Numbered from the stretch's first letter, positions 34,476 to 45,532 are shown. The stretch: 64,000 bases of DNA from Ottelia alismoides (GCA_037367405.1 JAZKJV010008261.1:248001-312000); one strand, 5' to 3'. Made by a program: numbers and translations. Notes: a model not told the origin generated them from the letters alone.

Positions 34476-36554
34476 TGTCAGAGAACAAGGGTGATGTTTT
34501 TTCATTGTTCGGTGTCTTCAAGGGTCCGGCTCCCATCGTGAAGATGGATGGGACCAACTATGAGTTGTTGTTCATGCAGTTTCGCACCCTTATGCAGTGC
34601 CATAATAAGGATCACATTCTGACGGATTCAGAGCTGACGGACAAAACCGGGGCTAATGTTTCGTGGAAGCAAGATGATGCCTATGCTCGCATTTGGCTCT
34701 CTGGTACACTCACTACTGAGATTGTCAATGATATTGTCAATCAACCTACATCAAAGGCTATATGGGACATTTTAGCCGACACATACGGGCAGGCAATGAG
34801 TGAAAGCAAGATTCTCCAGTTGCTGTATGATATATTTTCGACTAAGAAGAATGGTAGTCCTCTTCATGCACACTTCTCGCACCTTAGAGGCATGTTTGAG
34901 CGTCTGCAAAGCTTCATGCATATTACTACTAGTACTGAGCAACAACAAGCATATTAAAATGCCACCATGACATGAGTCTTTCTGTCCTTGCTCGACTCTC
35001 AGTACGATGCAGCACATACTCAACTACTTAGTGGAGAGATGATACCTCCAATGGAGGAGGTTTATAAAAGACTGAGCAGGGTCGCTACTTCATCTACTAC
35101 AATGTCTCAGACTCCTTCTGCCATGGTATTTTCTCGTGGCAGAGGGGGTACTTCGCAGTTTCGAGGCCGAGGACCAATGGTCGAGGAGGTGGACGTCAGT
35201 GTGGCACATTGCCACCGTCCAGGTCATTCTGAGGATACATACTATCAGAAGCATGTCTATCCCGCATTTGCCCGTGTAGCTGAGTAGACTGAGCCTACTA
35301 CTCCTGCTCCTGCTCATGATGTATAATTTGATGATATTGTTTCCAGGCTGAGAGATATGTTGACTGCTCTTACCACTTCGACTGCAAGATCTTCAGATGT
35401 CGCACATGATGCCAGAGCCTCTTCGAGTTCGTTAGGTATTGCTTTTGCACTTACCAGTAGTAACAGTTCAGATTTGTCCGATTGGATCATGAACTCTGGA
35501 GCAGCTCATCATGTGTGGAGATTGAGCACAGTTTAGTTCTTATAGGTCTATTCCTCCTAGTAGATCAGTTGTGATTGCTAATGGGGATCATCTACCTATT
35601 GTTGGTCAGGAGGAGATTGTTCTATCTCCCTCGATGCGTCTACATAATGTTTTACATGCTCAAACATTTCAGATGAATCTTTTGTCTATTAGATAGATTA
35701 CAAAAGATTTGCATTATCGTGCCATATTTGATCCATCCTCTCTTGTGTTTCAGGACATACTCACGGGAAGTGTTATTGGATGTGACCGTGAACAGAGAGG
35801 GCTTTATAAACTTCTTCAGCCTCCGTGTACTGGTACTGCTATTATCCCTTCTGGATTTTTTCTCCTTTCATGTGGCATCTTTGATTTGGGTACCTTCCTT
35901 TGCAGAAGATGTGTCGTGTTCTCCCACAGATCTCTACTCGTACTACCTTGGAGTGTGAGGCGTGTCTGCCTGGGAAGCACCATCGTTCCTCTTTTCCGAG
36001 TCGTCAAAGTCGTCACAGTAGTTATCTGTTTGAGTTGCTTCATTTTGACATATGGGTCCTAGTCATGTTCCCGATCATCAGGGACATCAGTTCTATATGG
36101 TTGCTGTGGATGATTTATCTAGATTATCTTGAATTTTTCTGTTAAAGAATAAGTCTGATGCTGGTCATGTTACTAAATCTTTTCTTATTGGGATCAAGAA
36201 CATTTTTTCTGCTAATGTGAAATTTATTCGCATTGACAATGCCTTGGAGTTTTCTACTTTACATTTATCTTCCTTTCTCATTTCCATTGGTGTTGTTCAT
36301 CAGACCTTGTGTGCTTACACTTCCCAGCAGAATGGTGTTGCTGAGCACAAACACCGTCATCTTTTGGATGTCACGAGGACTCTTTTAATTCATAGTCGAG
36401 CTCCTCATTCATTTTGGGGTGATACGGTTCTCACTGCCTGTTACTTAGTGAACCGTATGCCATCTACTATCATTGGAGAAAAAGTTCCCTTCTCGATCGC
36501 GTTTCCCGAGGACCTATTCTCCCTTACTCCCAGGGTATTTGGATCTGTGGCTTT
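34476..36554 (+). pseudogene. copia-II gag, protease and integrase N-terminal part
   Basis: Gag (from MSENKGDVFSLFGVFKG) has VKMDGTNYELLFMQF, IWLSGTLTTEIVND and KAIWDILADTYG. It stops at EQQQAY and continues with many breaks. The zinc knuckle is degraded (AHCHRPGHSEDTYYQ). The protease box reads WIMNSGAAHH instead of WIVDSGSTHH, so the catalytic Asp is Asn. Next come the pre-integrase HHCC region (LECEACLPGKHH) and the integrase core with RIDNALEFS and QQNGVAEHKHRH. N2 interrupts after FGSVAF at 36554. Heavily mutated and inactive. Confidence 0.8.
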
Positions 36555-36880
36555 TGTTGGAGTATTTGTTATGTGCGCCTATTGTGTTGCAGGAGGGTAA
36601 ACGGATCCCTCTAGGATCCATTTTCCCCATCCAGTTGTTTAGTCCCACATTGTCCAGTGGTGGGACTCGGAGACTCTGTGGAGGCTATATAAGGAGCCCC
36701 AGACCTCCTGTATCAAATGAGAAAAAGTAATGAAGCACATGCCCCTTTGAGGGCTTCTCCCGTGGTTTCATCCCGCTCCTCACGGAGTAGGGTTCCACGT
36801 AAAATATTCTTGTTCTTCCAGTTTATCATTCTTGTTTTATGCTCTGTTTATCATTCGCTTCCGCTTCCTATTTTCTAACA
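36555..36880 (+). repeat. N2 5' LTR
   Basis: tgttggagtatttgttatg at the start and ttttctaaca at the end, with ggctatataagg as TATA box near 36687. Confidence 0.85.
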
Positions 36881-38706
36881 TGGTATCAGAGCGGGTCGAT
36901 TCTCGAGGAGTTTTATGTTCATTATTTATTCATTCAAGATTCGAGTTCTTCATATTTTGTTTGAAGATCGATACATGTTTTGGTTCGAATTCATCTATTG
37001 TTCAAGCAATTTGAGATATGTACTCTAGGGTTTTCAAAACCTTAATTTTCCAACTGCGGCAATCAACAAATTCATGGGCTGCCATCTCCGTGCATCTCGA
37101 GCGCCAGGAGGCTTTACGGCTAGGGTTTCGAGATCCCAGGCATCGAACGAAACCATCCTGATGCCCAAGCCAAAGGACTCCAGCACAGGAGACAGATCTC
37201 ACGCCCTTCCTCTACTAGTCGCAGATCGCACTGCCGATGTGCACAGGCTATGTGCACCACAGTAGGCAACAAGCCCTGCTGCCTCATAACCCAGATGAAA
37301 GCGGCCGCACTCCAGGCAGCCTCTCTCCAGCGAGCACCCTCCGTCTCCCTCGACCATCTCGGCGACGCTCGCGACTCGGTCGGTGGCATCAACTCCTCCG
37401 CAGCCCCCTCCTATCGTGCAAGTGGTCCAATGCCTCCAAGCAGTCCAGTGGCGCATCGCAACTCCTGGCGATGGCAACCTCTTCCTCCTGGCGGCGATGG
37501 CAGCTACCTCCATGCGCACAGGCTGCGCGCAACTCCGCTACGGTAAGATCCCTCATCGGGCTGCTCCAGGCGACAATCCCCCAACCTGCGCCTCACGCAG
37601 CCCCGACAAACCGTGGCACGCAATCCCCCAGGCGCAGAGCCCTTAAGCTTCCCGATCGGTGGCGAGCCCCTCCTCTGCACGAGGCGGGAGATTCCTCCAT
37701 CCAAGCTTCTCCAGCGGCAAGACCCCAAAGGGTGGCGATGAAAGATATGAGAGGGTTCCCATCGTGGGAATCCTACTTTTGGCGAGAAAGGAAACAGAGG
37801 CCCGACGGATCCTGTTTATTTAAAAAATATTATATATGCTGTTATTGTAAGCCCAAGTGGGCCAGGCATGTTTTAAAAAATGAGGGCCTGATTGAAAAAA
37901 GGAGGCTGAAGTTTGTGTAAAAAAAGAAAGAAAGAAAGAAAAGTGGCACACACAAAGAAAAGTCGTGCGGAAAATATTAAAAAAAAGAAAAGCCGAAAAA
38001 AGAGAAGTTAAAACGGCTTATTAAAAATGTTAAAAAAAAGAGAAGAAATTTTTGAGAAAAAAAAAGCCGGAAAAAAATGGGAGTTCGGCTTATTGATTTC
38101 ATATCATTTTTCCCAATTTCTTTGTCTTCTCCCAATATGGTCGATGTCCTCATTCCGACCAGTATGGGAGAAAGGGGGAGTATATGTAGAGTCACAGGTC
38201 TATTCAGATGTTCCAGATTCAGATTCTCCAGATTTGCATACCAGCCATATGTTCAGACTCTACAGTTCAGTTGATTTCAGACTCGACGTCAGATTCCGAG
38301 TCTCCAGTTTCAGACACGCACGAGTATGCGGTCTTCTTTTCAGATGAGCACATGTTTGTCATCTTTTGTAGTGGTCCCCATCTTTTCTTGTTGTTAGGCC
38401 AGAGTTTTCATGTGAGCGATAGGTACTCCAGAGTAGAGCACCATTCTCTGAGCCAGATGGGAGAGACCCAGTTCTCCGACGAGGAGACTCCAGGTGCAGT
38501 TTTAGACTCGATGGTCAGATTTCGAGTCTTCAGTTGACTCACACTCTAGCCCGTTCGTCCTCCTCACCTGCACGACATGAGAAGCAACATCCTCGACAGC
38601 AGCAGTTGTGCGCGTTGGGGTGATATTGTCTGTAGTGTCCTGTATTATTGAGTTGAGTCTCTTTCTGTTTGTCTAAGCTGAGCATTGCATGCTCCAGCTT
38701 GAGGAG
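36881..38706 (+). other. N2 primer site and noncoding internal region
   Basis: Starts tggtatcagagcgggtc, a perfect tRNA-iMet match over 12 bases. A GC-rich part with a 227-codon frame (37237-37920) shows no known domain and is probably chance. A purine-rich part (37915-38090, gaaagaaagaaagaaaa) and an aca/gattc-rich part follow. The PPT-like gcttgaggag lies at 38697-38706. Confidence 0.7.
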
Positions 38707-39031
38707 TGTTGGAGTATTTGTTATGTGCGCCTATTGTGTTGTAGGAGCGTAAATGGATACCTCCAAGATCCATTTACCCCATCCAGTTGTTAAGTCTTAC
38801 ATTGTCCAATGGTAGGACTTGGAGGCTCTATGGAGGCATATAAGGAGCCCCAGACCTCTTGTATCAGATGAGAAAAAGTAATGAAGCACTTGCCCCTTCG
38901 AGGGCTTCTCCCGTGGTTTCATCCCGCTCCTCACGGAGTAGGGTTCCACGTAAAATATTCTTGTTATTCTAGTTTATCATTCTTGTTTTATGCTCTGTTT
39001 ATCATTCGCTTCCGCTTCCTATTTTCTAACA
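38707..39031 (+). repeat. N2 3' LTR
   Basis: Nearly collinear with the 5' LTR with scattered substitutions and small indels (e.g. gcaggagggtaaacgg versus gtaggagcgtaaatgg), so not a recent insertion. Confidence 0.85.
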
Positions 39032-40989
39032 TCTTTTGTCGACAATTTTACTCCAGGTCGTGACAAGCTCTCCGTTAGAGCTGTCAAATGTGTGTTCATT
39101 GGTTATTCTCGTACCCAAAAAGGGTATAAATGTTTTGATCCCTTTGAGCGAAAATACTATGTTAGTGCTGATGTCACATTTTTGAGTCTATTATGTATTT
39201 TTCTCCAACAGGTGACATGTTATCGAATGCTGACTCTGGTGAGGATATCTTTGTTCCTTCACCCCCATTATCTTCACCACCACCCACTCATGTTGAGTCT
39301 CAGTCTCCTCCACCTCCACCGCCTCCATCGCCTCCACCACCTCCACCTCTATCAATCTTGACACAATTCCTACCTCAGTTTTACATTCGTAGGTCTTCTA
39401 CTCGCCCCTCTGTTCCTGTGCCTTCCCCGTCATCTAGCACGCCTCAGATATGCGATGAACACATTGTTTCTACTGATGGCACTGATTCTATGCTTGATCC
39501 ACAGGATAATACACAGGAGGTGCTGGTACCTGAGAACAAAGAGGTTGATGACTTTGATGTACCTATCGCCTTGAGGAAACTGCATCGTAAATGTACCACA
39601 TATCCTCTAGCTGCACATTTTTCTGTGGACCTTCTTTCAGACGAGTTCTGGAGGTTTATTATGGGCCTCTCAGCTGTTACTATTCCACGAACATATCAAG
39701 AGGCCATACAGGATAACAGTTGGTGACATGCCTTGGAGGAGGAGATGACCGCTTTGCTGTCTCGTGGTTCCTGGAGTGTTGTTTCTGCTCCTCCAGGTGC
39801 ATCGATTGTGGGGTGCAAATGGATCTTTACGGTGAAGCACCGAGCTGATGGTAGTGTGGATCACTACAAGGCACAACTTGTAGTGTGTGGATTCACCCAG
39901 ACTTATGGGGTGGATTATCAGAATACCTTCTCTCCAGTGGTCAGACACTCGACATTGCACATTCTCCTATTAGTTGCTGTTTCACGAGAATGGCCTCTTT
40001 ACCAGCTTGATGTGAAGAATACGTTTCTATTTGGCGATTTACAGGAGGAGGTTTATATGTAGCAACCATCAGGTTTTCTACTGAGGGGGAGTCTCAGAAG
40101 GTGTAGGCTACATAAGGCGATTTACGGCCTGAAACAGAGTCCGAGAGCTTGGTACCAGAAGCTTTCAGAGTTGATAGAGCATCATGGATTTGCTCGGTCC
40201 ACTGCGGATCACTCACTTTTTGTTCAGAGGATACAGAGAGGTACTGTTGTTATCCTTGTCTATGTTGATATTATTGTCACTGGTGATGATGAACAAGGCA
40301 TTTAGGCAGTCAAGGAGTTCTTAGGTCAACAGTTTGTGACCAATGATCTTGGCAATCTCAGACACTTCCTTGGATTAGAATTCATCGGGAACCATTATGG
40401 TCATGTGATGACTAAATGGAAATTTGTTACTGATCTTCTATTAGAGACATGTATGACTGGGTGCGAGCCTGCTACTACTCCTATGGATCTGAGTATGAGA
40501 TTATATTATGATGATACTGAGGAGATAGATAAGAGGAGATACATAGAGCTGGTTGGGAAGCTCATATATGCTACCATCACCAGGTCAGATATATGCTTTG
40601 TTGTTAGCAAGGCGATTCAGTTCATGGAGCAGCCAGGAAGGTTCATATGGATGCTATTTATATGGTTTTGAGATATCTGAAGCCTTCACCAGGTACTGGT
40701 CTTTTATTTAGTAGAGGCACGTCTCTTGACGTCACTGCATGTACAGACACATAATATACATGATGCCTTGGGGACAGGAAGTCCACTTCTGGGTTTGCTA
40801 TTTTTTTTTGCAGATCACTTGTGTCATAGAAAAGTAAGAAACATACAGTGGTTGCTAGATCTAGTGCAGAGTCCAAGTACAGGGCCATGGCTCAGGGATG
40901 CACAGAGATGATGTGGGTCCGGACAATTCTGAATGATCTTCCAGTTGATGTACCTCTTCCTATGCAGCTTCTATGTAACAATCAGGCTC
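39032..40989 (+). pseudogene. copia-II integrase C-terminus, linker, RT and most of RNase H
   Basis: After N2 the reading continues DNFTPGRDKLS and CVFIGYSRTQKGYKCFDP. A Pro-rich linker follows (about 39250-39360). RT begins at about 39733 (WSVVSAPPGASIVGCKWIFT), with LYQLDVKNTFLFGDLQEEVY, then a stop at 40060, AIYGLKQSPRAWYQKL and a damaged catalytic loop (YVDIIVTGDD, lacking one Asp of YVDD). RNase H pieces (RSSAESKYRAMAQ and, at the end, LCNNQA) stop at 40989, where orientation flips. Several stops. Confidence 0.8.
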
Positions 40990-41227
40990 AATGCTCCATG
41001 TGCCATGTGACTGTAACGTGACCATCCCCTCCATGGCAAGACGCCACTGACTATCTTGTATCACCTCCTGATATGTACGCGGTATCTCCATGGCTGACAA
41101 TCCGACGACAAACCTCCTGAAATCCTTGGAGTCACTCCAAAGAAACATGGGCTGCAAGAGGATAGATAGCACGAGTACGTATCCGCTTCCGTAGAGCAAT
41201 AGGCACATCAAGATCACAAACTCATAT
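40990..41227 (-). pseudogene. copia linker fragment (part of copia-III, inverted)
   Basis: Minus-strand reading gives LWSDSKDFRRFVVGLSAMEI, PRTYQEVIQDSQWRLAME and LQSHGTWSIEPD, the region just before copia RT. Re-inverting the 40990-44465 segment places it plus-strand next to the copia-III RT at 44466, with about 80 residues missing between. So it probably belongs to copia-III. Confidence 0.65.
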
Positions 41228-42149
41228 TGTAACTGACGAGCGGCGGAGATCAGATCTGAGGGAGATCGAAGGGCTGCGATGCACGGCGGGCTGAGCGGTT
41301 GAGATGGAGGGATGGAGTGCGTCATCCAAGGGTGCAACAAGCGCCACGTGGCGCGCTGAGGAAGAGGCGCGAACGAGCGATTGAGATGAGGAGGGGGACT
41401 TGATCTGATGGTTGAGGGAAAAGGCGTACGTGGAGGCGGTTTGGCCGTTGGATCTGGGAGGCCATCCAACGGCTGAGAGGTGCGGCGGCCTGGGCAAGGG
41501 GAGCGGGCCGCGTGGCGCAACCAGAGGGCGCCACGTGGCCTGCTGTGGTTGGCTGGACAAAGAAATAAGCGTAGAGAGAAGAGGGGGCCGAATTTGGAAA
41601 AACTCAAAACATGAAAGTTGTAGATCTCGATGAGATCTACAAGTTTCATGTTGACCAAAGACGGATATGAGGTCAAATATGATACATAAATACAAAGATA
41701 CAAATATACATACATGTAGTATACAAAGAGGCCCAAAAACCCAACTTTCTCATACGAGCTCCAAATTGGATGAAATTAGTCTTGTTTTAAAGGTCTTTTA
41801 GTGTGTATTATTCTGAAAGTGAGTAGACCTATTTTGGAGTTAGTATGAGGGATCTATGGGTATTTTATGGTCCAGGGGTTCTAGGGCTTTATTGGCTATT
41901 TTACAAGGGGGATTTCTGGCTTTCTTCCCTATATTATTAACTAAGGAGTACATATTATAAGGAAGAGGTTATTTTGATAAGGGAACATTTTACAAGGGAT
42001 TTTGGCTTCTTATTTAAAAAGCAAATGGATTGCTAAAATGCATGTTTTATGTATGCATGCATGAATGCTATTTATGCATTATAAAGGGAAATATGCCTCT
42101 ATTTACTCGGGAACAAGGCTCTATTTTTAACTTTTAGAGTGATGAATCA
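41228..42149 (-). repeat. probable gypsy-type LTR, no internal region
   Basis: On the minus strand it starts with tgatgaatc, a 3-base loop and gattcatca, the same design as the gypsy-1 LTR start, and could end at gtcagttaca. The GC-rich middle with ccacgtggc boxes resembles the promoter part of Athila-type LTRs. Neither PPT nor primer site adjoins it, and the flanks (catat, agcat) do not match. It may be a solo LTR with damaged flanks. Confidence 0.4.
41609..41651. repeat. 20-bp-arm hairpin
   Basis: acatgaaagttgtagatctc, loop gat, then the complement with one mismatch. It lies inside the LTR-like segment 41228-42149. Confidence 0.7.
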
Positions 42150-42778
42150 CAGATTCATCAAGCATGCATTGCTTAACTTGGACAAATAGAAAGAAATCAC
42201 TCATATAATAGAAGACACTACGAACAATATCAACTCAACGCATACTCTACCAGTTGCCTGCTGAGGATGTTGCTTCTTATGTCATGCTGGTAAGGAGGAA
42301 CCGAATGATTTGAACTGGGTCTCCTCGTCGGAGAACGTGTTCTTTGTATTGCATCTGTCATAGTCACTGAAATCGGAACGAGTCTTCACATGGAGAACTC
42401 TGACCTGCAACTGTTCCATCTCTTTAAAGTTTAAAGGACCAAACTAAAAAGTCGTCGAAACATCCTCGTTGAAGTCCACGGTCATTGGAGAAAGGAATAT
42501 GAAAGTATCCTCGTCAGAGAACTAAGTCTCTTCCATACTGGTTCAGAGAATGGGAACTCTACTCTGGATTCCCTGTGAAACCACATGAAAAACCTAAGCC
42601 CACAAGGGTTCAGAGAATGGGATCTTTACTTTGGAGTCCCTATTGTCCACATGAAAACCACGAGCTGACCAGACAATGAATGCGCACATGTGTGCCTTCA
42701 ACTGTAGACTTTAAGCCAGTTTGTAGAATCCGAATATGACAACTAGTACGAAGAGTCTGAATCTGAATGCCCTACATA
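42150..42778 (-). other. inverted N1 internal region, 3' part
   Basis: On the minus strand it parallels N2 38215-38690: catgacataagaagcaacat here, cacgacatgagaagcaacat in N2; the segment with ctccgacgaggagac is also shared. It ends at gcaatgcatgct, just before the N2-type PPT, where the LTR-like sequence begins. No ORF. Confidence 0.65.
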
Positions 42779-43177
42779 AGGCAAGTTCCTTGGTAATGTC
42801 CTTGGATTTCTTGGTAGTGCCAAATATTTTTTACTTGAATTTGGATAGTGTAGTATTATTGCATGTATGAAATGCGACATTCATATCGCATTCGGAAAAT
42901 GTGACATTCTTTATCTCGGACTTCAGAAAAAAATAAAAAATTGGATGTCGCATTCGGAACATGTGACATCTATATTGTTCAATTTGGATGTCGCATTATC
43001 CAAAAGCGACATCGTTTTTTTTAGTTCAAACTTTGCAATCCTATAGATATAGGATTTTTCGAATGCGTTATAAATGTTGCATTTCAAACATGTGATATTA
43101 CTGCACTGTTAAGTGAAAAATATTTTGCATTACTCATGGATTTATGTAATATTGGGTCATTATTAAGGAATTTGCCT
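42779..43177. mobile_element. MITE-like element with ATGTCGCAT repeats
   Basis: This 399-bp block is absent from the equivalent place in N2. Its ends form an imperfect inverted repeat of about 23 bp (aggcaagttccttggtaatg and the complement of cattattaaggaatttgcct). Inside are several palindromically arranged atgtcgcatt / aatgcgacat copies. Target duplication not resolved. Confidence 0.5.
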
Positions 43178-43573
43178 CTGCTCTATATATACTCCCCCTT
43201 TCTCCCATACTAGTCGGAATAGATGACATCGACTAATTAGGGAGAAACATGAAGATAGAGAAACAAAAAACCAACTAAGTCATCTCAATTTTTTGACTTT
43301 TTTTTCCCCAAATCAATGTTTTTTTGTGTACGACTTTTCCTTTTTTTGTTGCTCGCCTTTTTTTTAAAAAAAAATCTTATTTTCAAACAACTTGCGACGT
43401 GATTGGGCCCAAAATAAGTTCCCCTTTTTTGAAACATGGCCCAAGTAGGGCCCAAATTTGACCCAAAAATGCCCCCTTGGTGTCTACTTTTTTTATAAAG
43501 ACTGAATGGACCGAAATACCCCCTTTTGTCTCCTTTTTTTAATCTGTAGCAACATGGGCCCACTGGACACTAA
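43178..43573 (-). other. inverted N1 internal region, purine-rich part
   Basis: The minus-strand reading has agtatgggagaaagggggag and aaaagtcgtac..c, matching N2 38160-38185 and 37960. Long A and T runs. No ORF. Confidence 0.6.
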
Positions 43574-43730
43574 GGGCATGTTTGGTAACTTGGTTGGGTC
43601 GGGGTATCCTCCAATGAATAGTAGGAAAGGAATTGTACAATCCATACAACTAATTCCAACCCAAGAATGCAGGGATAGAGCAGGGGGTATGCTAGGTTAC
43701 CCTAGAATAATCTGGCAACCAAACAGACCC
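43574..43730. mobile_element. Tourist-like MITE (157 bp)
   Basis: Ends gggcatgtttggtaac and ggcaaccaaacagaccc form an imperfect TIR of the PIF/Harbinger (Tourist) kind. It is flanked by TAA on both sides (43571-43573 and 43731-43733), the expected 3-bp target. Too short to code. Confidence 0.75.
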
Positions 43731-43733
43731 TAA

Positions 43734-44093
43734 ATGGGAACCATCCCTATTTAGGGTTCCCACGATAGGAACCCAAACTCTCAATTGATGCCGCCTGGAT
43801 GGGGCTCTTCCCAAATCGACGCCGCCTGGATGTAGAGGAGTTAAGGATGGAAGCTTGTCGCTCCTTATGGAGGTGAGACATTGCTCGCGTGGTGAGGAAA
43901 TGATCTTGCACGGGACCTGAAAGGGCTTCGGACATCGCACGAAGGTGCTGGAATGCCAGTTGGCGAGGTGGGATTCGTTTGCTATTGCCTTGCCTAGAAC
44001 GGAGAAGGAGGCGACACAATAAGGGTTAGTTTCCAGCTACTTGATGCTGCCTCCAGGGAACTTTTTGTGGGGGGCGCAAGAGGATGTTGCCCG
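43734..44093 (-). other. inverted N1 leader, third part
   Basis: Minus-strand reading includes gggttcctatcgtgggaac, matching N2 gggttcccatcgtgggaat at 37753. It ends at cgggc, the copia-II target duplication. No convincing ORF. Confidence 0.6.
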
Positions 44094-44234
44094 TGTTGGT
44101 GGAAATAAAATTGCTTGATATTCATAAGACCCTGGGGCTCTCTTATATAGAAGAAAAGCCCTTGGGGAATTGCATGAGAAGTATATGAAAAAAAAGAGAG
44201 AAAATAACACCAAAGATATATAATAATCTCAACA
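44094..44234 (-). repeat. copia-II 3' LTR (141 bp), inverted
   Basis: Minus strand: tgttgagattattatatatc to ccaccaaca, closely similar to 33764-33906. The PPT (cttgagggggag, complement at 44235-44246) adjoins the start, so it is a 3' LTR. Confidence 0.85.
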
Positions 44235-44465
44235 CTCCCCCTCAAGCTGGAGCATGTATGTCTATCATGCTCAGCTTGGAACATCTTTGGAAAGGGCCTC
44301 TAGTAAGCGCATTGCTAAATATATCAGCAGTCTGATCTCCAGTAGAAACATGAGAGGTAGATATGATGCCCTTCTTGATCATATCTCTGATAAAGTGGCA
44401 ATCCACTTATATATGCTTCGTACGTTCATGGAATGCAGGATTATTTGCAATAAAAAGTGATGCCA
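44235..44465 (-). pseudogene. copia-II RNase H C-terminus, inverted
   Basis: Minus strand reads SLFIANNPAFHERTKHI, VDCHFIRDMIKKGIISTSHV, DQTADIFS and MIDIHAPA, then the stop in the PPT. The first residues continue exactly where 40989 stops (LCNNQA), so the two parts were once contiguous. Confidence 0.8.
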
Positions 44466-45532
44466 GATCCTTCTCTCTGTTGCAGTGATACAAGACTGGC
44501 CCTTATATCAACTTGATATGAATAATGCATTTCTCTATGGTGACTTACAAGAGGAAGTCTACATACAACAATCACTTGAGTTCACTGTTGATGGGGAGTG
44601 TCAGAAGTTTTGTAGATTTCACAAGGCGATTTATGGCCTTAATCAGAGTGCAAGAGCATGATTCCAGAAGCTCTCGGATTTGATAGAGTAGCAGGGTTTA
44701 TGAGATCGACTACAGATAATTGACTTTTTGTTCAATGGTCTCAGAGTATTACAATTGTCATACTTGTTTATGTTGATATCATTGTTACATGGGATGGTGA
44801 GCATGACATCCAGGCTGCTAAGGATTCCCTTGGTCATCAATTTGTAACCAAAGACCTCGGCAATCTACATTACTTCCTTGGACTGGAGTTTTCCAGGAAC
44901 CAACGAGGTTTTGCGATGGCCCAGAAGAAGTACATTACATATCTTCTTTCTGAGATGGACATGGCAGATTGCAGGCATGCCACTACTCCCATGGACTCGA
45001 GCATGAAGCTATACGATGATGACACTGACGAGGTAGACAAGAGGAGATACAAGGAGCTTGTTGGGAAGCTCCTCTATGTGACCATCACCATGCCAGATAT
45101 ATCCTTTGCATTAAGCAAAGTGAGTCGGTTCATGGAGCAACCTAGACATGCACATATGGATGCATTCCATATGATTCTGAAATATCTGAAGGCCTCACTT
45201 AGTATTGGTCTTCTATTTAGCAAAAGTACATCCCTTGCTTTTACAACTTGTGCAGATGCAGATCATGCAGGATGCCCCAAAGACAAGAAGTCTACCTTTG
45301 ACTTTGATGTGTTCATAGGGAGTTCCTTGGTGTCATGGAAGAACAAGAAGCAGACAGTGGTGATCAGATCCAATGCAGAATCAGAATACAGAGTCATGGC
45401 ACATGCTATCACAGAGCAAGAAGCAAACCCTTGCTACTCTACATCGACCACTTCCTCTTGGTCATCACAAGACCTCGCTGAGTTATTATATTTACATTCA
45501 TGTTTGCAACCCTTAGGGTTTCGTAATCATTC
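44466..45532 (+). pseudogene. copia-III RT and RNase H fragment
   Basis: Starts in the middle of RT (VAVIQDWPLYQLDMNNAFLY), with AIYGLNQSARA followed by a stop and a frameshifted, damaged catalytic region near 44770 (VYVDIIVT-like). A 224-residue frame (44916-45590) holds MAQKKYITYLLSEMDMADC, ATTPMDSSMKLYDDDTDEVD, TCADADHAGCPKDKKST and RSNAESEYRVMA, typical RT-RNase H. The C-terminus (HERTKHIEVD) is missing. The 5' part was displaced by the inversion (40990-41227). Confidence 0.75.

Larger units (their letters stand above)
36555..39031 (+). mobile_element. nonautonomous LTR element N2 (2,477 bp) inside copia-II
   Basis: Two LTRs of about 326 bp, a tRNA-iMet primer site, and a 1.8-kb internal region without pol domains. 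The flanks are gcttt (36550-36554) and tcttt (39032-39036), a 5-bp duplication with one mismatch. Removing the insert restores the copia-II integrase reading (FGSVAFV | DNFTPGRDKLS). The internal 3' end (gcatgctccagcttgaggag) resembles the end of copia pol with its PPT, which suggests descent from a copia. Confidence 0.85.
33764..44465 (+). mobile_element. Ty1/copia element copia-II, with N2 insertion and inverted 3' end
   Basis: 5' LTR, gag, protease, integrase, RT and most of RNase H run plus-strand from 33764 to 40989. The last RNase H part and the 3' LTR are on the minus strand at 44465-44094. The LTR outer flanks are cgggc (33759-33763) and, read on the minus strand after the 3' LTR, cgggc again (44093-44089). 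This proves that the two LTRs belong to one insertion and that the 3' end was inverted later together with flanking N1 sequence. Confidence 0.8.

Noticed and set aside
37237..37920. 227-codon ORF in the N2 internal region
   Set aside because: Low-complexity, no domain, not conserved in N1; GC-rich chance frame.
39250..39370. Proline-rich run, like an extensin
   Set aside because: It is the Pro-rich linker between copia integrase and RT; copia-V has the same.
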